A DNA stretch of 64,000 nt from Tisiphia sp964030975 (lineage in GTDB: Bacteria > Pseudomonadota > Alphaproteobacteria > Rickettsiales > Rickettsiaceae): NCBI RefSeq assembly GCF_964030975.1, contig NZ_CAXIQH010000001.1, positions 930,001 through 994,000 of the forward strand, read 5' to 3'. Position 1 is the stretch's first letter. Each line of letters begins with the position of its first letter. The notes under the pieces are model-generated. The model did no database searches and was not told where the DNA came from. It saw nothing but the letters and a program-made list of their open reading frames with translations. Shown piece after piece: positions 8,835 through 17,559 of the stretch. The position numbers and the translations under genes were made by a program.

Positions 8835-9924
8835 TTTTATATACTCTCCTATATCTGTCACCGAGCATGGTAAGAATTTCATAACCAATGGTATTTATTA
8901 TATTAGCTATTTTATCTGGGGTACAATAATCCCCTATAATCTCCACTTGTTGCCCTAGAAATATTTCGTTTGGTGGTAGTTCAGTAACATCAACGGTAAT
9001 TAAGTCCATTGACACTCTACCAACTACAGGAGCTAAGTGAGAACCAATACAAACCTCTCCACAATTGCTAAAAGCCCTAGAATAACCATCAGCATAACCA
9101 AGAGGTAAGGTAGCAATCAGTCTATTACGATTTGTCTTAAAGGTCATATTATAACCAATATAACTTTCTGGTGGTAATTCTTGTAATTGTATTATCGGAG
9201 CAGTTAGCCTAATTGGATTATGCATCGGATTTTTTGAGTTATTTCCCAAAGGATTAAGTCCATATAATGCAGCACCAGGACGTATTAAGTCAAAATGATA
9301 TTCTTGTCCTAAAAATATACTACTAGAATTAGCTAAACTAGCTTTAGTTGTTGGCAAATATTTTAAATAATGTTTAAATTTTGTTAATTGTTGTAAATTA
9401 TAAGGATTATCAGCTATTTCAGAGGCAGATAAATGACTTATAATATATTGTAATTCAAGACCAGCTAATAGGTCAGGATTGTCTATTATACGCTGCATCT
9501 CTGTGTCAAGCATTCCCAAACGATTCATACCAGTGTCGATATGGATTGTACAGCGTAACAGTTGTTGTTTAACAGCAGCGAGTTTCTGCCAAATCGCAAC
9601 TTGTTGTAAATTGTTAAGCACCGGAATTAAGTTACTATTGCTAAATTCCTCAACATCATTGTAAAATACACCATGAAACACGAAAATATTAGATTTCGCT
9701 CCTAACACTTTACGTAATGCTATTCCCTCATTAACTGAGTTTACAAAAAAATTCTGACAATTCTCCCTCTGTAATGCTGGTGCGATGCTATCAGCTCCTA
9801 GTCCATAGCTGTTAGCCTTTACCACAGCAGCAACCTCTGAATTTTTGCAAATTCCAGAAATCATACGATAATTAGTACGAATTTTTGCTAAATCTATTTC
9901 AAGTGTACAACGAGCATTTTGCAT
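8824..9924 (-). CDS. alr: Alanine racemase
   Basis: A PLP-dependent enzyme that makes D-alanine for peptidoglycan. The PLP-lysine motif AVVKANSYGLG has Lys36, and the opposite-face catalytic Tyr is likely Tyr258 in GYNMTF. The 366-aa length is standard. The position between prs and mlaE in one minus-strand unit (17 bp from prs, 11-bp overlap with mlaE) indicates an operon. With murJ and PBP1A also in the window, it supports a retained cell-wall synthesis capacity. Confidence 0.95.
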   Translation of the reverse strand: MQNARCTLEIDLAKIRTNYRMISGICKNSEVAAVVKANSYGLGADSIAPALQRENCQNFFVNSVNEGIALRKVLGAKSNIFVFHGVFYNDVEEFSNSNLIPVLNNLQQVAIWQKLAAVKQQLLRCTIHIDTGMNRLGMLDTEMQRIIDNPDLLAGLELQYIISHLSASEIADNPYNLQQLTKFKHYLKYLPTTKASLANSSSIFLGQEYHFDLIRPGAALYGLNPLGNNSKNPMHNPIRLTAPIIQLQELPPESYIGYNMTFKTNRNRLIATLPLGYADGYSRAFSNCGEVCIGSHLAPVVGRVSMDLITVDVTELPPNEIFLGQQVEIIGDYCTPDKIANIINTIGYEILTMLGDRYRRVYKNDS

Positions 9925-9941
9925 AATAAAATCCTAAACCC

Positions 9942-10832
9942 TCATAATCTTGCAGATTCTTGTAATGCTTCTACAATAATCGGAATAACGGATATTACAT
10001 GAAATTTAGAAGACAAATCGCTAGTTTCTATAGTATCAGTTATATAGACGTTCATTATATCAGAATTCTCAATATTTTTCTTAGACGATCCAGAAAGCAC
10101 AGGGTGAGTTATAAAAGCATTAACAGATAGTGCCCCTACTTCCATTAATAGCTTAGCCCCCTTACAAATGGTTTCGCCACTATCAACAATATCATCAATT
10201 AATAGACAATGCTTGCCTGAAACGTTACCTATTATTTCTGACATTTGGCATTGGTCATTACTATCCCTACTTTTATTAATAACAGCCATATTCATATTAA
10301 AAAGTTTGTTAGCCTTGCCTATACGTACAAAACCACCAATATCTGGGGAAACAATAATAGAATTATTATAGCTCTTAATAATCGGAGCAAATAAACTTAT
10401 TGGCTCAAGATTTTGTACAGCAATTTTAAAGAACCCTTCTAATTGCTGCGAATGCAAATCAACAGTTATCACCTTGTCAATACCGGCAACTTCCAGCATA
10501 TTTGCTACCAGACGGGCAGGAACCGAAGAGAAACTATCATATCTACGATCTTGGCGACTATAACCCAAATACGGTATAACTGCAGTCACTTGTGAAGCTC
10601 CTGCCCTTTTTACCGTATCGACTAATAATAAAAGTTCCATCAAGTGGTTATTAACTGGTCTAGAAGTAGATTGTACTATAACAACATTACACCCTTGCAC
10701 ATCCTCAAGGATTTGTACTCTTGTTTCACTATCATCAAAAGTTGTAATATAAGTTTCTACATACTGACAATTTAGCTCCTTAGCTAAATGTTTAGCTAAT
10801 TTTTTGTGGCTAAGACCTGCAAGAATTTTCAT
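9942..10832 (-). CDS. prs: Ribose-phosphate pyrophosphokinase (PRPP synthetase)
   Basis: It converts ribose-5-phosphate and ATP to PRPP. The 296-aa length is slightly short for the family (about 310). Visible features are the FDDSETRVQI loop, the YSRQDRRYD region (about 90-98), the VDLHSQQLEGFF segment (124-135) and the PRPP-binding signature LLIDDIVDSGETICKG (about 211-226). Many Rickettsia lack nucleotide biosynthesis, so this gene is noteworthy. It heads an operon with alr and mlaEF. A 56-bp element with a dyad, also found upstream of mutL, lies in its promoter region. Confidence 0.93.
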   Translation of the reverse strand: MKILAGLSHKKLAKHLAKELNCQYVETYITTFDDSETRVQILEDVQGCNVVIVQSTSRPVNNHLMELLLLVDTVKRAGASQVTAVIPYLGYSRQDRRYDSFSSVPARLVANMLEVAGIDKVITVDLHSQQLEGFFKIAVQNLEPISLFAPIIKSYNNSIIVSPDIGGFVRIGKANKLFNMNMAVINKSRDSNDQCQMSEIIGNVSGKHCLLIDDIVDSGETICKGAKLLMEVGALSVNAFITHPVLSGSSKKNIENSDIMNVYITDTIETSDLSSKFHVISVIPIIVEALQESARL

Positions 10833-10862
10833 GCTAATTAATATAATTTATCGAATTTTTGT

Positions 10863-10918
10863 AGTATATACTAATTATGATGTACACTAAGTGTTTTATG
10901 AAAAATATTTTTATTATT
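10863..10918 (-). promoter_or_regulatory. 56-bp promoter-like element with dyad, upstream of prs
   Basis: Read on the minus strand, this 56-bp segment matches 27251-27306 with one mismatch and has the same orientation relative to the downstream gene. It holds a -35-like TTCATA, a 17-bp spacer and a -10-like CATAAT. The 11-bp palindrome ACACTTAGTGT (10884-10894) sits within the spacer. A regulatory role is inferred from the shared position and the dyad. Confidence 0.55.
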
Positions 10919-10959
10919 TCTGTTCAAATTGCTGTCTATTAGCGAGGGGTTCCGACTGG

Positions 10960-11050
10960 TCATTGCGAGAAGCCACTTTAGTGGCGACGAAGCAATCCAT
11001 ATGACAAGTTTCATGGATTGCCACGCTCACATACGTTCGCTCGCAATGAC
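10960..11050. repeat. CATTGCGAG-type palindrome
   Basis: The inverted repeat arms TCATTGCGAGAAGCC and GCTCGCAATGAC flank GAAGCAATCCAT...ATGGATTGCCACG. It is one of two consecutive hairpins between prs and mlaC. Confidence 0.7.
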
Positions 11051-11066
11051 ATATGCGTCTATAAAA

Positions 11067-11162
11067 CGTCATTGCGAGGAGACTATAAGGTCGACGAAGC
11101 AATCCATAAAATTAGTATAATATGGATTGCTTCGTCGTGCTTACGCACTCCTCGCAATGACG
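11067..11162. repeat. CATTGCGAG-type palindrome, second copy in tandem
   Basis: The arms are CGTCATTGCGAGGAG and CTCCTCGCAATGACG, with inner GACGAAGCAATCCAT/ATGGATTGCTTCGTC. Such a stem of about 40 bp could act as a bidirectional terminator for prs upstream and mlaC downstream. Confidence 0.7.
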
Positions 11163-11181
11163 TATAAAGTAATGCACCATT

Positions 11182-11763
11182 TCACGACTTTTTTATCAAT
11201 TCATCTATTAAAGTATCAAAACCACTATTACTGAGAATATTCATGAACTCCGACTGTTGAGAACTGATCATACTAACACCCTCTGTAATAACATCTGAGA
11301 CTTTAAAACTAGTTTTATCGCTTGCATCCTTCTGACGTACCAAGTAATTTACTTTAACCGTTCCTATTAACATTTCTACCATAAACTCACCTTTATCAAG
11401 AATACGTACTTGTTCGACTTTAGGTTGTTGACCATGATAATTTTTTACCAAGTCGGCATAGACTTTGCTGACATAGTTGCTATAAACTTCTGTAAATTGT
11501 TTAATTTGCTCAGGGGTTAGAGTTCTTCTATAAACACCAATGGTAAATTTAGCCATCCAATCGGAATCTAGGTTAGCTAAAATCAGCTTTTTACTTTTAG
11601 AAATTTTAGCATCTTGAGTTAAATTTTGATCATTAAATACCTCTAGCCCATCTTTTATTAGTTGATTAACATAATTATCAACCCCCCCATTATTATCGTT
11701 AACAGCTGAATGAGTGGATAAAGACAGAAAATTTAAAATTAGGCAAACAATAAATTTTTTCAT
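11182..11763 (-). CDS. mlaC: MlaC/Ttg2D-family periplasmic phospholipid-binding protein
   Basis: This is the soluble periplasmic shuttle of the Mla pathway. The 193-aa protein starts with a signal peptide (MKKFIVCLILNFLSLSTHSA). The family features are visible, notably the WMAKFTIGVYRRTLTPEQIKQF segment cut by a short loop, followed by a beta-rich half (VRILDKGEFMVEMLIGTVKVNYLV) and an SDVITEGVSMISSQQSEF segment near the C-terminus. It lies downstream of mlaA on the minus strand, with a 141-bp palindromic repeat between them, and is separate from mlaEF. Confidence 0.88.
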   Translation of the reverse strand: MKKFIVCLILNFLSLSTHSAVNDNNGGVDNYVNQLIKDGLEVFNDQNLTQDAKISKSKKLILANLDSDWMAKFTIGVYRRTLTPEQIKQFTEVYSNYVSKVYADLVKNYHGQQPKVEQVRILDKGEFMVEMLIGTVKVNYLVRQKDASDKTSFKVSDVITEGVSMISSQQSEFMNILSNSGFDTLIDELIKKS

Positions 11764-11782
11764 AATTTCTCATAATTTTGCA

Positions 11783-11923
11783 TATAGCTAACCCCGACTA
11801 GCATTACTCTGTCATTGCGAGGAGCTACTTATAGTAGCGACGAAGCAATCCAGTCTAATGATAGTGGATTGCCACTACACTTACGTGGTCTCGCAATGAC
11901 ATCATGCAATCGGGGTAGCCATA
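11783..11923. repeat. Family B palindromic element (B5)
   Basis: The termini are TATAGCTAACCCC at 11783 and GGGGTAGCCATA ending at 11923. The core is CATTGCGAGGAGC...GTCTCGCAATGAC. It is inserted between mlaA and mlaC and includes the intact CGACTAGCATTACTC sequence, which serves as the empty site for the family D insertion near 63.4 kb. Confidence 0.8.
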
Positions 11924-11925
11924 GT

Positions 11926-12684
11926 TTAGTTAGGTTTAGGGCATCTAAATTGCTTAGGATAGGCAATTACAGACTCACGATTCTGATGCGTAGCTGATCT
12001 TACAGCTATGTAAGGATCGATAGAACTACGTGTTATATAGTCGGTAAATGACAATAATCTTAACCTAGTATCTATAAGTTGCACACTAGTAACTACCATT
12101 TCAAAGTTCCTATGTACTACATACATTATAGGATTTAAATAACTATTTGTAAATACCGGATCTGTGAAATCCCTCGCATTAGTACCACCGATAAATGGTA
12201 GGACTAAGTATGGTCCAGGACCAACTCCATAATGGGCTAAAGTACTACCCAAAGTTTGTTTGGTAACTTTTAAGCCAATTTTACTTGCTACGTCAAATAA
12301 TCCTCCTATGCCAAATGTACTATTGATGAAAAATCTCCATAGACTTTTCATAGTTTGATCATAATTCATCTGTAAAGCATAATTGACAGTAGTCAAAGGC
12401 ATATTAATATTATCCAGAAAACTACTCACTCTAGCCCTGGTATAATCATTAGTAACTTGTTTATAGCCTATAGTAATAGGTCGTAAAAACAGATAGTCTA
12501 AAAAGGAGTTAAAGACAAAAAATTTACGATTTAGCTTCTCATAGGGGTCATAGACTTGTATGCAACCATTCCTGTCATTATTATAAACATATTGGAAATC
12601 CTCGTTATCTTGAGTACTTTGAGCATCCGCTATTGCTGTTAAGTTAAAAAAGTTAACTAATACTAGTAATACAAATCGCTTCAT
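11926..12684 (-). CDS. mlaA: MlaA (VacJ) family outer-membrane protein
   Basis: This is the outer-membrane component that removes mislocalised phospholipids from the outer leaflet and hands them to MlaC. The 252-aa protein shows the VacJ core: DPYEKLNRKFFVFN (about 44-57), RARVSSFLDNINMPLTTVN and GVGPGPYLVLPFIGGTNARD. A signal peptide is visible (MKRFVLLVLVNFFNLTAIADA), but unlike typical MlaA there is no lipobox cysteine at its end, so the anchor may be absent. It forms part of a three-gene minus-strand group with the methyltransferase gene 37 bp upstream and mlaC downstream. Confidence 0.9.
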   Translation of the reverse strand: MKRFVLLVLVNFFNLTAIADAQSTQDNEDFQYVYNNDRNGCIQVYDPYEKLNRKFFVFNSFLDYLFLRPITIGYKQVTNDYTRARVSSFLDNINMPLTTVNYALQMNYDQTMKSLWRFFINSTFGIGGLFDVASKIGLKVTKQTLGSTLAHYGVGPGPYLVLPFIGGTNARDFTDPVFTNSYLNPIMYVVHRNFEMVVTSVQLIDTRLRLLSFTDYITRSSIDPYIAVRSATHQNRESVIAYPKQFRCPKPN

Positions 12685-12721
12685 TATTATTGACTTCTTT
12701 AATAGACGTATCTAGATAAGT

Positions 12722-13780
12722 CTAATGGTTTTTCTTACAAACCACCATATAGTATTTATCATTTTTTTCTATAACTAATTCCTCACTACTTAATATAGTG
12801 AACTTAGTTTTACTTAAAGCTTCCTTGATATCTGTTATAGCAAAAATAAATTCTTTTCTTTTTAATGAAAGATTAGTAACGTTATTTATTGGCAAACAAA
12901 ATGCGAAATACCCTAATTTATCAACTATTGAATAAATATTATTAAAATAATCTGATAGATTTTTAGTAAAAGAAAGAGAGTTAAAACTCAATATTACGTC
13001 ATATTTATTAGAATTCTGCTTAATAAAATCTGGTATGGAAACTTCTAGTACATGGTCGTAAATATTCATATGTAAGGCAGAAGCATTCATAATTTCTGAA
13101 TTTTCTACACCAGTAAGAGTAAAACTATCGGGAAAACGTTTTTTAATTTCACCTCCCACTAAGCCTGTATTACTACCTAGCTCTAAAATATGGTAATTAT
13201 CAGGCAAATCTGTTATGCTACTCATAATTTTGCTGACAAAACTGTAAGGCAGATTCACTTTATTCTTACCAAAAAATCGCTTAGTATAGTCTCCACCGAC
13301 ATCAAGGTTTCTATATTGATGCCAAATTTGCTGGGGAATATCTGACAAATTATTATAAGTTTGTAGAAAAATCCCTAACTTTACTTGATCAGCTTCAAAA
13401 GCTTTTTTTAGGTGATACAAAGCTTTTTCATAATTATTTTTCAAGAAATATGTCCAACCGAGCCAATAATTAGCTTGGTGATCTGAAGTAGAAAAAAATT
13501 TATCAACCAATTTAAACCTTAATATAGCGTCATTTAAGTTATTCTTATATAAATGGTCTATACCAAGGTTAAAATTAGTTTCTTTTAAGTGTGTTACCTT
13601 GTATTTTACATCGATAAAATAATTGATGAATGTAAAGATTTTCCCCATATACCAAGATGGAAAATTTTTGCAAGAGTGATAGCATGATTTTGTCTTGTCT
13701 TTTATTGAACCGTAACTGTTACGAATAATTTTGCTGCCAAACATAAAGTCTATGAAATTTGATTTTGTGAACATATTCAT
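12722..13780 (-). CDS. TPR-containing class I SAM methyltransferase, function unknown
   Basis: The 352-aa protein joins a TPR-like helical region (about residues 70-135, with YWLGWTYFLKNNYEKALYHL) to a Rossmann methyltransferase. Motif I is seen as ILELGSNTGLVGGEI near residue 198, an acidic post-I region as GVENSEIM, and motif IV-like DVILSFNSLSF. The architecture resembles TPR-methyltransferases that act on proteins or small metabolites, but the substrate cannot be deduced. No signal peptide is seen. Two close in-frame Met codons (1 and 3) leave the exact start open. It is upstream of mlaA by 37 bp and probably co-transcribed. Confidence 0.7.
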   Translation of the reverse strand: MNMFTKSNFIDFMFGSKIIRNSYGSIKDKTKSCYHSCKNFPSWYMGKIFTFINYFIDVKYKVTHLKETNFNLGIDHLYKNNLNDAILRFKLVDKFFSTSDHQANYWLGWTYFLKNNYEKALYHLKKAFEADQVKLGIFLQTYNNLSDIPQQIWHQYRNLDVGGDYTKRFFGKNKVNLPYSFVSKIMSSITDLPDNYHILELGSNTGLVGGEIKKRFPDSFTLTGVENSEIMNASALHMNIYDHVLEVSIPDFIKQNSNKYDVILSFNSLSFTKNLSDYFNNIYSIVDKLGYFAFCLPINNVTNLSLKRKEFIFAITDIKEALSKTKFTILSSEELVIEKNDKYYMVVCKKNH

Positions 13781-13786
13781 TATATA

Positions 13787-13962
13787 CAGGGCAGTTTAAA
13801 AGTCATAGAAAAACAACCGGTGTCATTGCGAGAAGCCGCTTTAGCGGCAACGAAGCAATCCATTTTAAATCACTTTTCTGGATTGCTTCGTCGGCTTACG
13901 CCTCCTCGCAATGACGTCCTAGATTGTCAGACTATTTCTTCTACGACTTTTAAACTACCCGC
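13787..13962. repeat. Family C palindromic element (C1)
   Basis: It starts CAGGGCAGTTTAAAAGTC (13787) and ends GACTTTTAAACTACCC. The interior is the CATTGCGAGAAGCC...CCTCGCAATGACG palindrome. It lies just upstream of the TPR-methyltransferase gene. Confidence 0.75.
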
Positions 13963-14030
13963 TACATGATAGCATATATATTAACTAGCACTAATGACTT
14001 TGTCTATAATTACATAAAATAAAATCGTAG

Positions 14031-14350
14031 TATAGCTAACCAGAAAAGGTTTTAGCCGGATAATGTTTGTCATCCCTAGCTGCGGCGGGGATCTAGATAC
14101 CTGCTTTCGCAAGGGTATAGTGAAACCTATTGAATTAGGTGATATAAACTTTGTGTCATACCTGCGAAAGCAGGTATCTAGATTCCCGCCTTCGCGGGAA
14201 TGACAACTTACAATCGTTATGTTCTTTATCACCTAATCCTATGAGCATAACTATAGTGGCAATCCACATTCATTAGATTACTTCGTTGTTGCTAAAGCAG
14301 TTCCTCACAATGACGGAAAAGTTATCTAGAACATTAAAGGGTTAGCAATA
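14031..14350. repeat. Family B element interrupted by a family A MITE (B6)
   Basis: The left terminus TATAGCTAACC at 14031 and the right terminus GGGTTAGCAATA near 14350 flank a family A copy at 14116-14255. The B element is therefore older than the A insertion. Confidence 0.65.
14116..14255 (+). repeat. Family A MITE, copy 2
   Basis: 140 bp, from TATAGTGAAACC to GCATAACTATA, in plus orientation. It is nested inside the family B element B6. Confidence 0.85.
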
Positions 14351-14425
14351 TAATAATTAACTTGTTCAGGAATTGTTTTTTGAAAACAAAGTTGTATACT
14401 TGGTAAAAAATTATAAGGTTCTACC

Positions 14426-15628
14426 ATGTCACTTATTGCTAAACGTTTAGATTTAATAAAACCCTCCCCTACTTTAGCCTTAGTCAAAAAAACATTTGAA
14501 CTACAAAAGCTAGGTAGAGATATAATATCTCTTGGGGCTGGTGAACCTGACTTTGATACACCAAATAATATCAAAGAGGCTGCCATTAAAGCGGTGCAAG
14601 ATGGTTTCACAAAATATACTAATGTTGATGGTATGCTGGAACTTAAACAAGCGGTACAGAAAAAATTCAAGTACGAAAATAATTTAGATTATGATTTAGA
14701 CGAGATAATCGTGTCCAGCGGTGGGAAACAAGTAATCTATAATTTATTCATGGCATCTCTTAACTCAGGTGATGAAGTGATTATTCCTAGTCCCTATTGG
14801 GTTTCATACCCAGATATGGTAGCATTAGCTGGTGGAGTTCCGGTATTTGTTAACTGTGATATTGCAAACAATTTTAAACTTACTGTTAATGTTCTAGAGC
14901 GAGTAATTAGCAAAAAAACTAAATGGTTGATTATTAATTCGCCGAGTAATCCAACAGGCGTTGCATATTCCTATCAAGAATTAGCTGATATTGCTGAATT
15001 ACTACGCAAATATCCCAATGTAAATATTATGTCTGATGATATTTATGAGCATATTATTTTTGATGATTTTAAGTTTTATACTTTTGCCCAAGTGGCACCG
15101 GATTTAAAAGATCGAATATTTACTGTTAATGGTGTATCAAAAGCTTATTCTATGACAGGATGGCGTATAGGATACGGAGCTGGTGCTAAATCGTTAATTA
15201 AGGCAATGGCTATTATTCAGTCACAAAGCACTTCTAACCCTTGCTCTATAAGCCAAATGGCAGCCATTGAAGCTTTAACTGGTCCTCAGGATTTTATTAA
15301 GTCTAATGCAAAGAATTTCCAAGAAAAACGGGATCTAACCTTATCAATCCTAAATGATATCAAGGGTATTAGTTGTTATAAGCCGGTAGGAGCATTTTAT
15401 CTATTTCCTAAATGTAATGAATTATTTGGTCTTAAAACCCCCTCTAATAAAATTATCAAAGATAGTAATGATTTTGGAGAATATTTGCTTGAAGAATGTG
15501 GTGTGGCAGTTGTGCCTGGTATGGCATTTGGTCTAGAAGATTATTTTAGAATTTCTTACGCAACTTCGATAGAAAATTTGGAGCAAGCATGCTCGCGTAT
15601 AAAAAATGCTTGTCATCAATTAAAATGA
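14426..15628 (+). CDS. aspC: Aspartate aminotransferase (class I PLP aminotransferase)
   Basis: It interconverts aspartate/2-oxoglutarate and oxaloacetate/glutamate. The 400-aa protein is of the Ib subgroup: ISLGAGEPDFDTP (34-46), the NSPSNPTGV motif (171-179), SDDIYEHI (203-210) and the PLP lysine K239 in VSKAYSMTGWRIGYGAG. The start is ATG with an AAGG ribosome site about 8 bp upstream. Its stop overlaps the next gene in ATGA, so the four genes from here to idi form one translationally coupled operon. Confidence 0.93.
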   Translation: MSLIAKRLDLIKPSPTLALVKKTFELQKLGRDIISLGAGEPDFDTPNNIKEAAIKAVQDGFTKYTNVDGMLELKQAVQKKFKYENNLDYDLDEIIVSSGGKQVIYNLFMASLNSGDEVIIPSPYWVSYPDMVALAGGVPVFVNCDIANNFKLTVNVLERVISKKTKWLIINSPSNPTGVAYSYQELADIAELLRKYPNVNIMSDDIYEHIIFDDFKFYTFAQVAPDLKDRIFTVNGVSKAYSMTGWRIGYGAGAKSLIKAMAIIQSQSTSNPCSISQMAAIEALTGPQDFIKSNAKNFQEKRDLTLSILNDIKGISCYKPVGAFYLFPKCNELFGLKTPSNKIIKDSNDFGEYLLEECGVAVVPGMAFGLEDYFRISYATSIENLEQACSRIKNACHQLK

Positions 15629-16260
15629 TCAAGAAACTTCTAAAAAAAAATAATTTTGCACTTAGTGTAGTCACTAAACTATTGTATAGTTATTTGAGAG
15701 TGGTTTATTTTACCTGTCGCTGGCAATTTGTTTTTCCCGATAATTACAATAAACAGCAATTTTTAGCAGAAAGAGGGGTGATTTTTGCCTTTTGGCATAA
15801 CAGACTTGCTTTAGGTCCAGGAATATTTACCGGTCATAAAGGCATTTATGCCCTTATTTCTACTCATTCTGATGGTAGAATAATTAGTGATATTGTCAAT
15901 AAATTTGGCTTTGGGGTAATAAATGGCTCTACTAATAAAAATTCTGTGGCAGCTTTAAAAACGATTATCAAAAAATTACATAGCGGTAGTAATATCGTGA
16001 TTACCCCAGATGGTCCACGTGGACCTATTTATAAAATAAATAGTAATATTAACAAAATAGCTCAAAAATATAATATAAAATTAATACCGGTTTCTTGCAA
16101 TGTTTCTAGATATTTTTTACTCAAGAGTTGGGATAAACTGATTATGCCGCTACCTTTTGGTAAAGTAACAGCTTTTATAGGTTTGCCATTAGTTCTTACA
16201 GGAAATGAAAACCAAGATAATATTAATTTGGTACAAGCACTAAATAGGAATGAAGTATAA
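15625..16260 (+). CDS. Lysophospholipid acyltransferase-like protein (DUF374)
   Basis: A 211-aa protein of the DUF374/LPLAT-like family. AFWHNRLALGPG (the HX4-type active site region) is followed by DGRIISDIVNKFGFGVINGST and ITPDGPRGP (the substrate-binding block). An N-terminal hydrophobic helix suggests inner-membrane association. I chose ATG 15625, giving a 4-bp ATGA overlap with aspC, instead of the longer frame from 15589, which lies wholly within aspC. Its location next to waaA suggests a role in lipid A/Kdo-lipid maturation, but the acyl acceptor is not known. Confidence 0.85.
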   Translation: MIKKLLKKNNFALSVVTKLLYSYLRVVYFTCRWQFVFPDNYNKQQFLAERGVIFAFWHNRLALGPGIFTGHKGIYALISTHSDGRIISDIVNKFGFGVINGSTNKNSVAALKTIIKKLHSGSNIVITPDGPRGPIYKINSNINKIAQKYNIKLIPVSCNVSRYFLLKSWDKLIMPLPFGKVTAFIGLPLVLTGNENQDNINLVQALNRNEV

Positions 16261-16263
16261 TTT

Positions 16264-17559
16264 ATGATCTATTTATATCATATCTTAAATTTCCTACTTC
16301 TTCCACTGTATGTTTTTTTACTGGTATTGAGAGTTATTGTTGGCAAAGAAGATATAAAACGTATAGGCGAACGTTTTGCTATTGGGCATACACATACTAA
16401 ACGAAACGAAACTTTAGTTTGGATACATGCCGCTAGTGTAGGGGAATCTATGATAGCTCTTACCTTAGTTGAAAATATCAATAATCTTTGGCTAAAAAGA
16501 ACGATGCCAAAAACCGCCTTAAAGTTTTTGATTACTTCAGGAACTAAATCTTCTGCAAAAATATTACAACAGAAGCTACCTGTAAATGCCATTCATCAAC
16601 TAATTCCTATAGACAATATTATTTTTGTTAAGAAATTTTTTAAAAATTGGCAACCAACTCTAGGAATCTTTATTGAATCAGAATTATGGCCTTGCCTAAT
16701 TAGTGAAGGAAAGAAACATTGTAAACTATTATTACTGAATGCCCGTATTTCTGATAAATCATTTGCATCATGGAAAAAAATAAGTTCATTTTTTAGGTCA
16801 ATTACCTCTAATTTTAGTGAAATTATTGTCCAAAGTAACACCGATTTTCAGAAATTCACGCAACTTGGTATAACCAATATAGATAATTTCGGTAATATCA
16901 AATTTGCCAACAAAAAATTGCCTGTAAATGAACAAGAATTAACAATTTTAGCACAACATATGAGTGCTAGAAGAATTATCACCTTTGCCAGCACCCATCT
17001 GGAAGATGAATCGGTATTACTTAATGTTATAAAACCAATAAAACAACGATATCCAAATTGCTATTTTATTCTAATTCCACGCCATCCTGAACGTAAAAAT
17101 GATATAGGAAAAGCGTGTACTCAATTAAATTTAACCTATAGTATTAAGTCTAAACAAAATATACCTATTCTGACTGATGATCTTTACATCGTTGATAAAT
17201 TTGGGGAACTAGGATTATTTTTTAACATATCTTATATCTCATTTGTTGGTGGTTCATTTAAACAAGGTGGACATAACGTACTTGAACCCGCATATTTTGC
17301 TAATTATATTATATTTGGACCAGATATGAGTAATTCGGCTAATATTGCCAATGAGATGCTTGCTAATAAAGCTGCTATTCAAATTCAAAATGAAAGTGAT
17401 TTATTGAATAAAATGGAATATCTTCTATCTGAAACTGGTATCGAGGAAGCTAAAATTTATCAGACTAACGCCCTAGAATTTGTTAATAAAAACCAACAGA
17501 TTTTAGGTAATTATTTAGCTATTATAGAAAAATATTTATTAGTAGGAGTAAATAATTAA
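16264..17559 (+). CDS. waaA: 3-deoxy-D-manno-octulosonic acid (Kdo) transferase
   Basis: This is the inner-membrane glycosyltransferase (GT30) that adds Kdo from CMP-Kdo to lipid IVA. The 431-aa length is normal. The N-terminal membrane anchor (4-23) is followed by VWIHAASVGES (the catalytic Glu block), FIESELWP, LLNARISDKS, and in the C-terminal domain ILIPRHPER and FVGGSFKQGGHNVLEPAY (CMP-Kdo binding). It is 3 bp after the acyltransferase-like gene and shares one base with idi. Its presence shows the organism still makes Kdo-lipid A. Confidence 0.95.
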   Translation: MIYLYHILNFLLLPLYVFLLVLRVIVGKEDIKRIGERFAIGHTHTKRNETLVWIHAASVGESMIALTLVENINNLWLKRTMPKTALKFLITSGTKSSAKILQQKLPVNAIHQLIPIDNIIFVKKFFKNWQPTLGIFIESELWPCLISEGKKHCKLLLLNARISDKSFASWKKISSFFRSITSNFSEIIVQSNTDFQKFTQLGITNIDNFGNIKFANKKLPVNEQELTILAQHMSARRIITFASTHLEDESVLLNVIKPIKQRYPNCYFILIPRHPERKNDIGKACTQLNLTYSIKSKQNIPILTDDLYIVDKFGELGLFFNISYISFVGGSFKQGGHNVLEPAYFANYIIFGPDMSNSANIANEMLANKAAIQIQNESDLLNKMEYLLSETGIEEAKIYQTNALEFVNKNQQILGNYLAIIEKYLLVGVNN

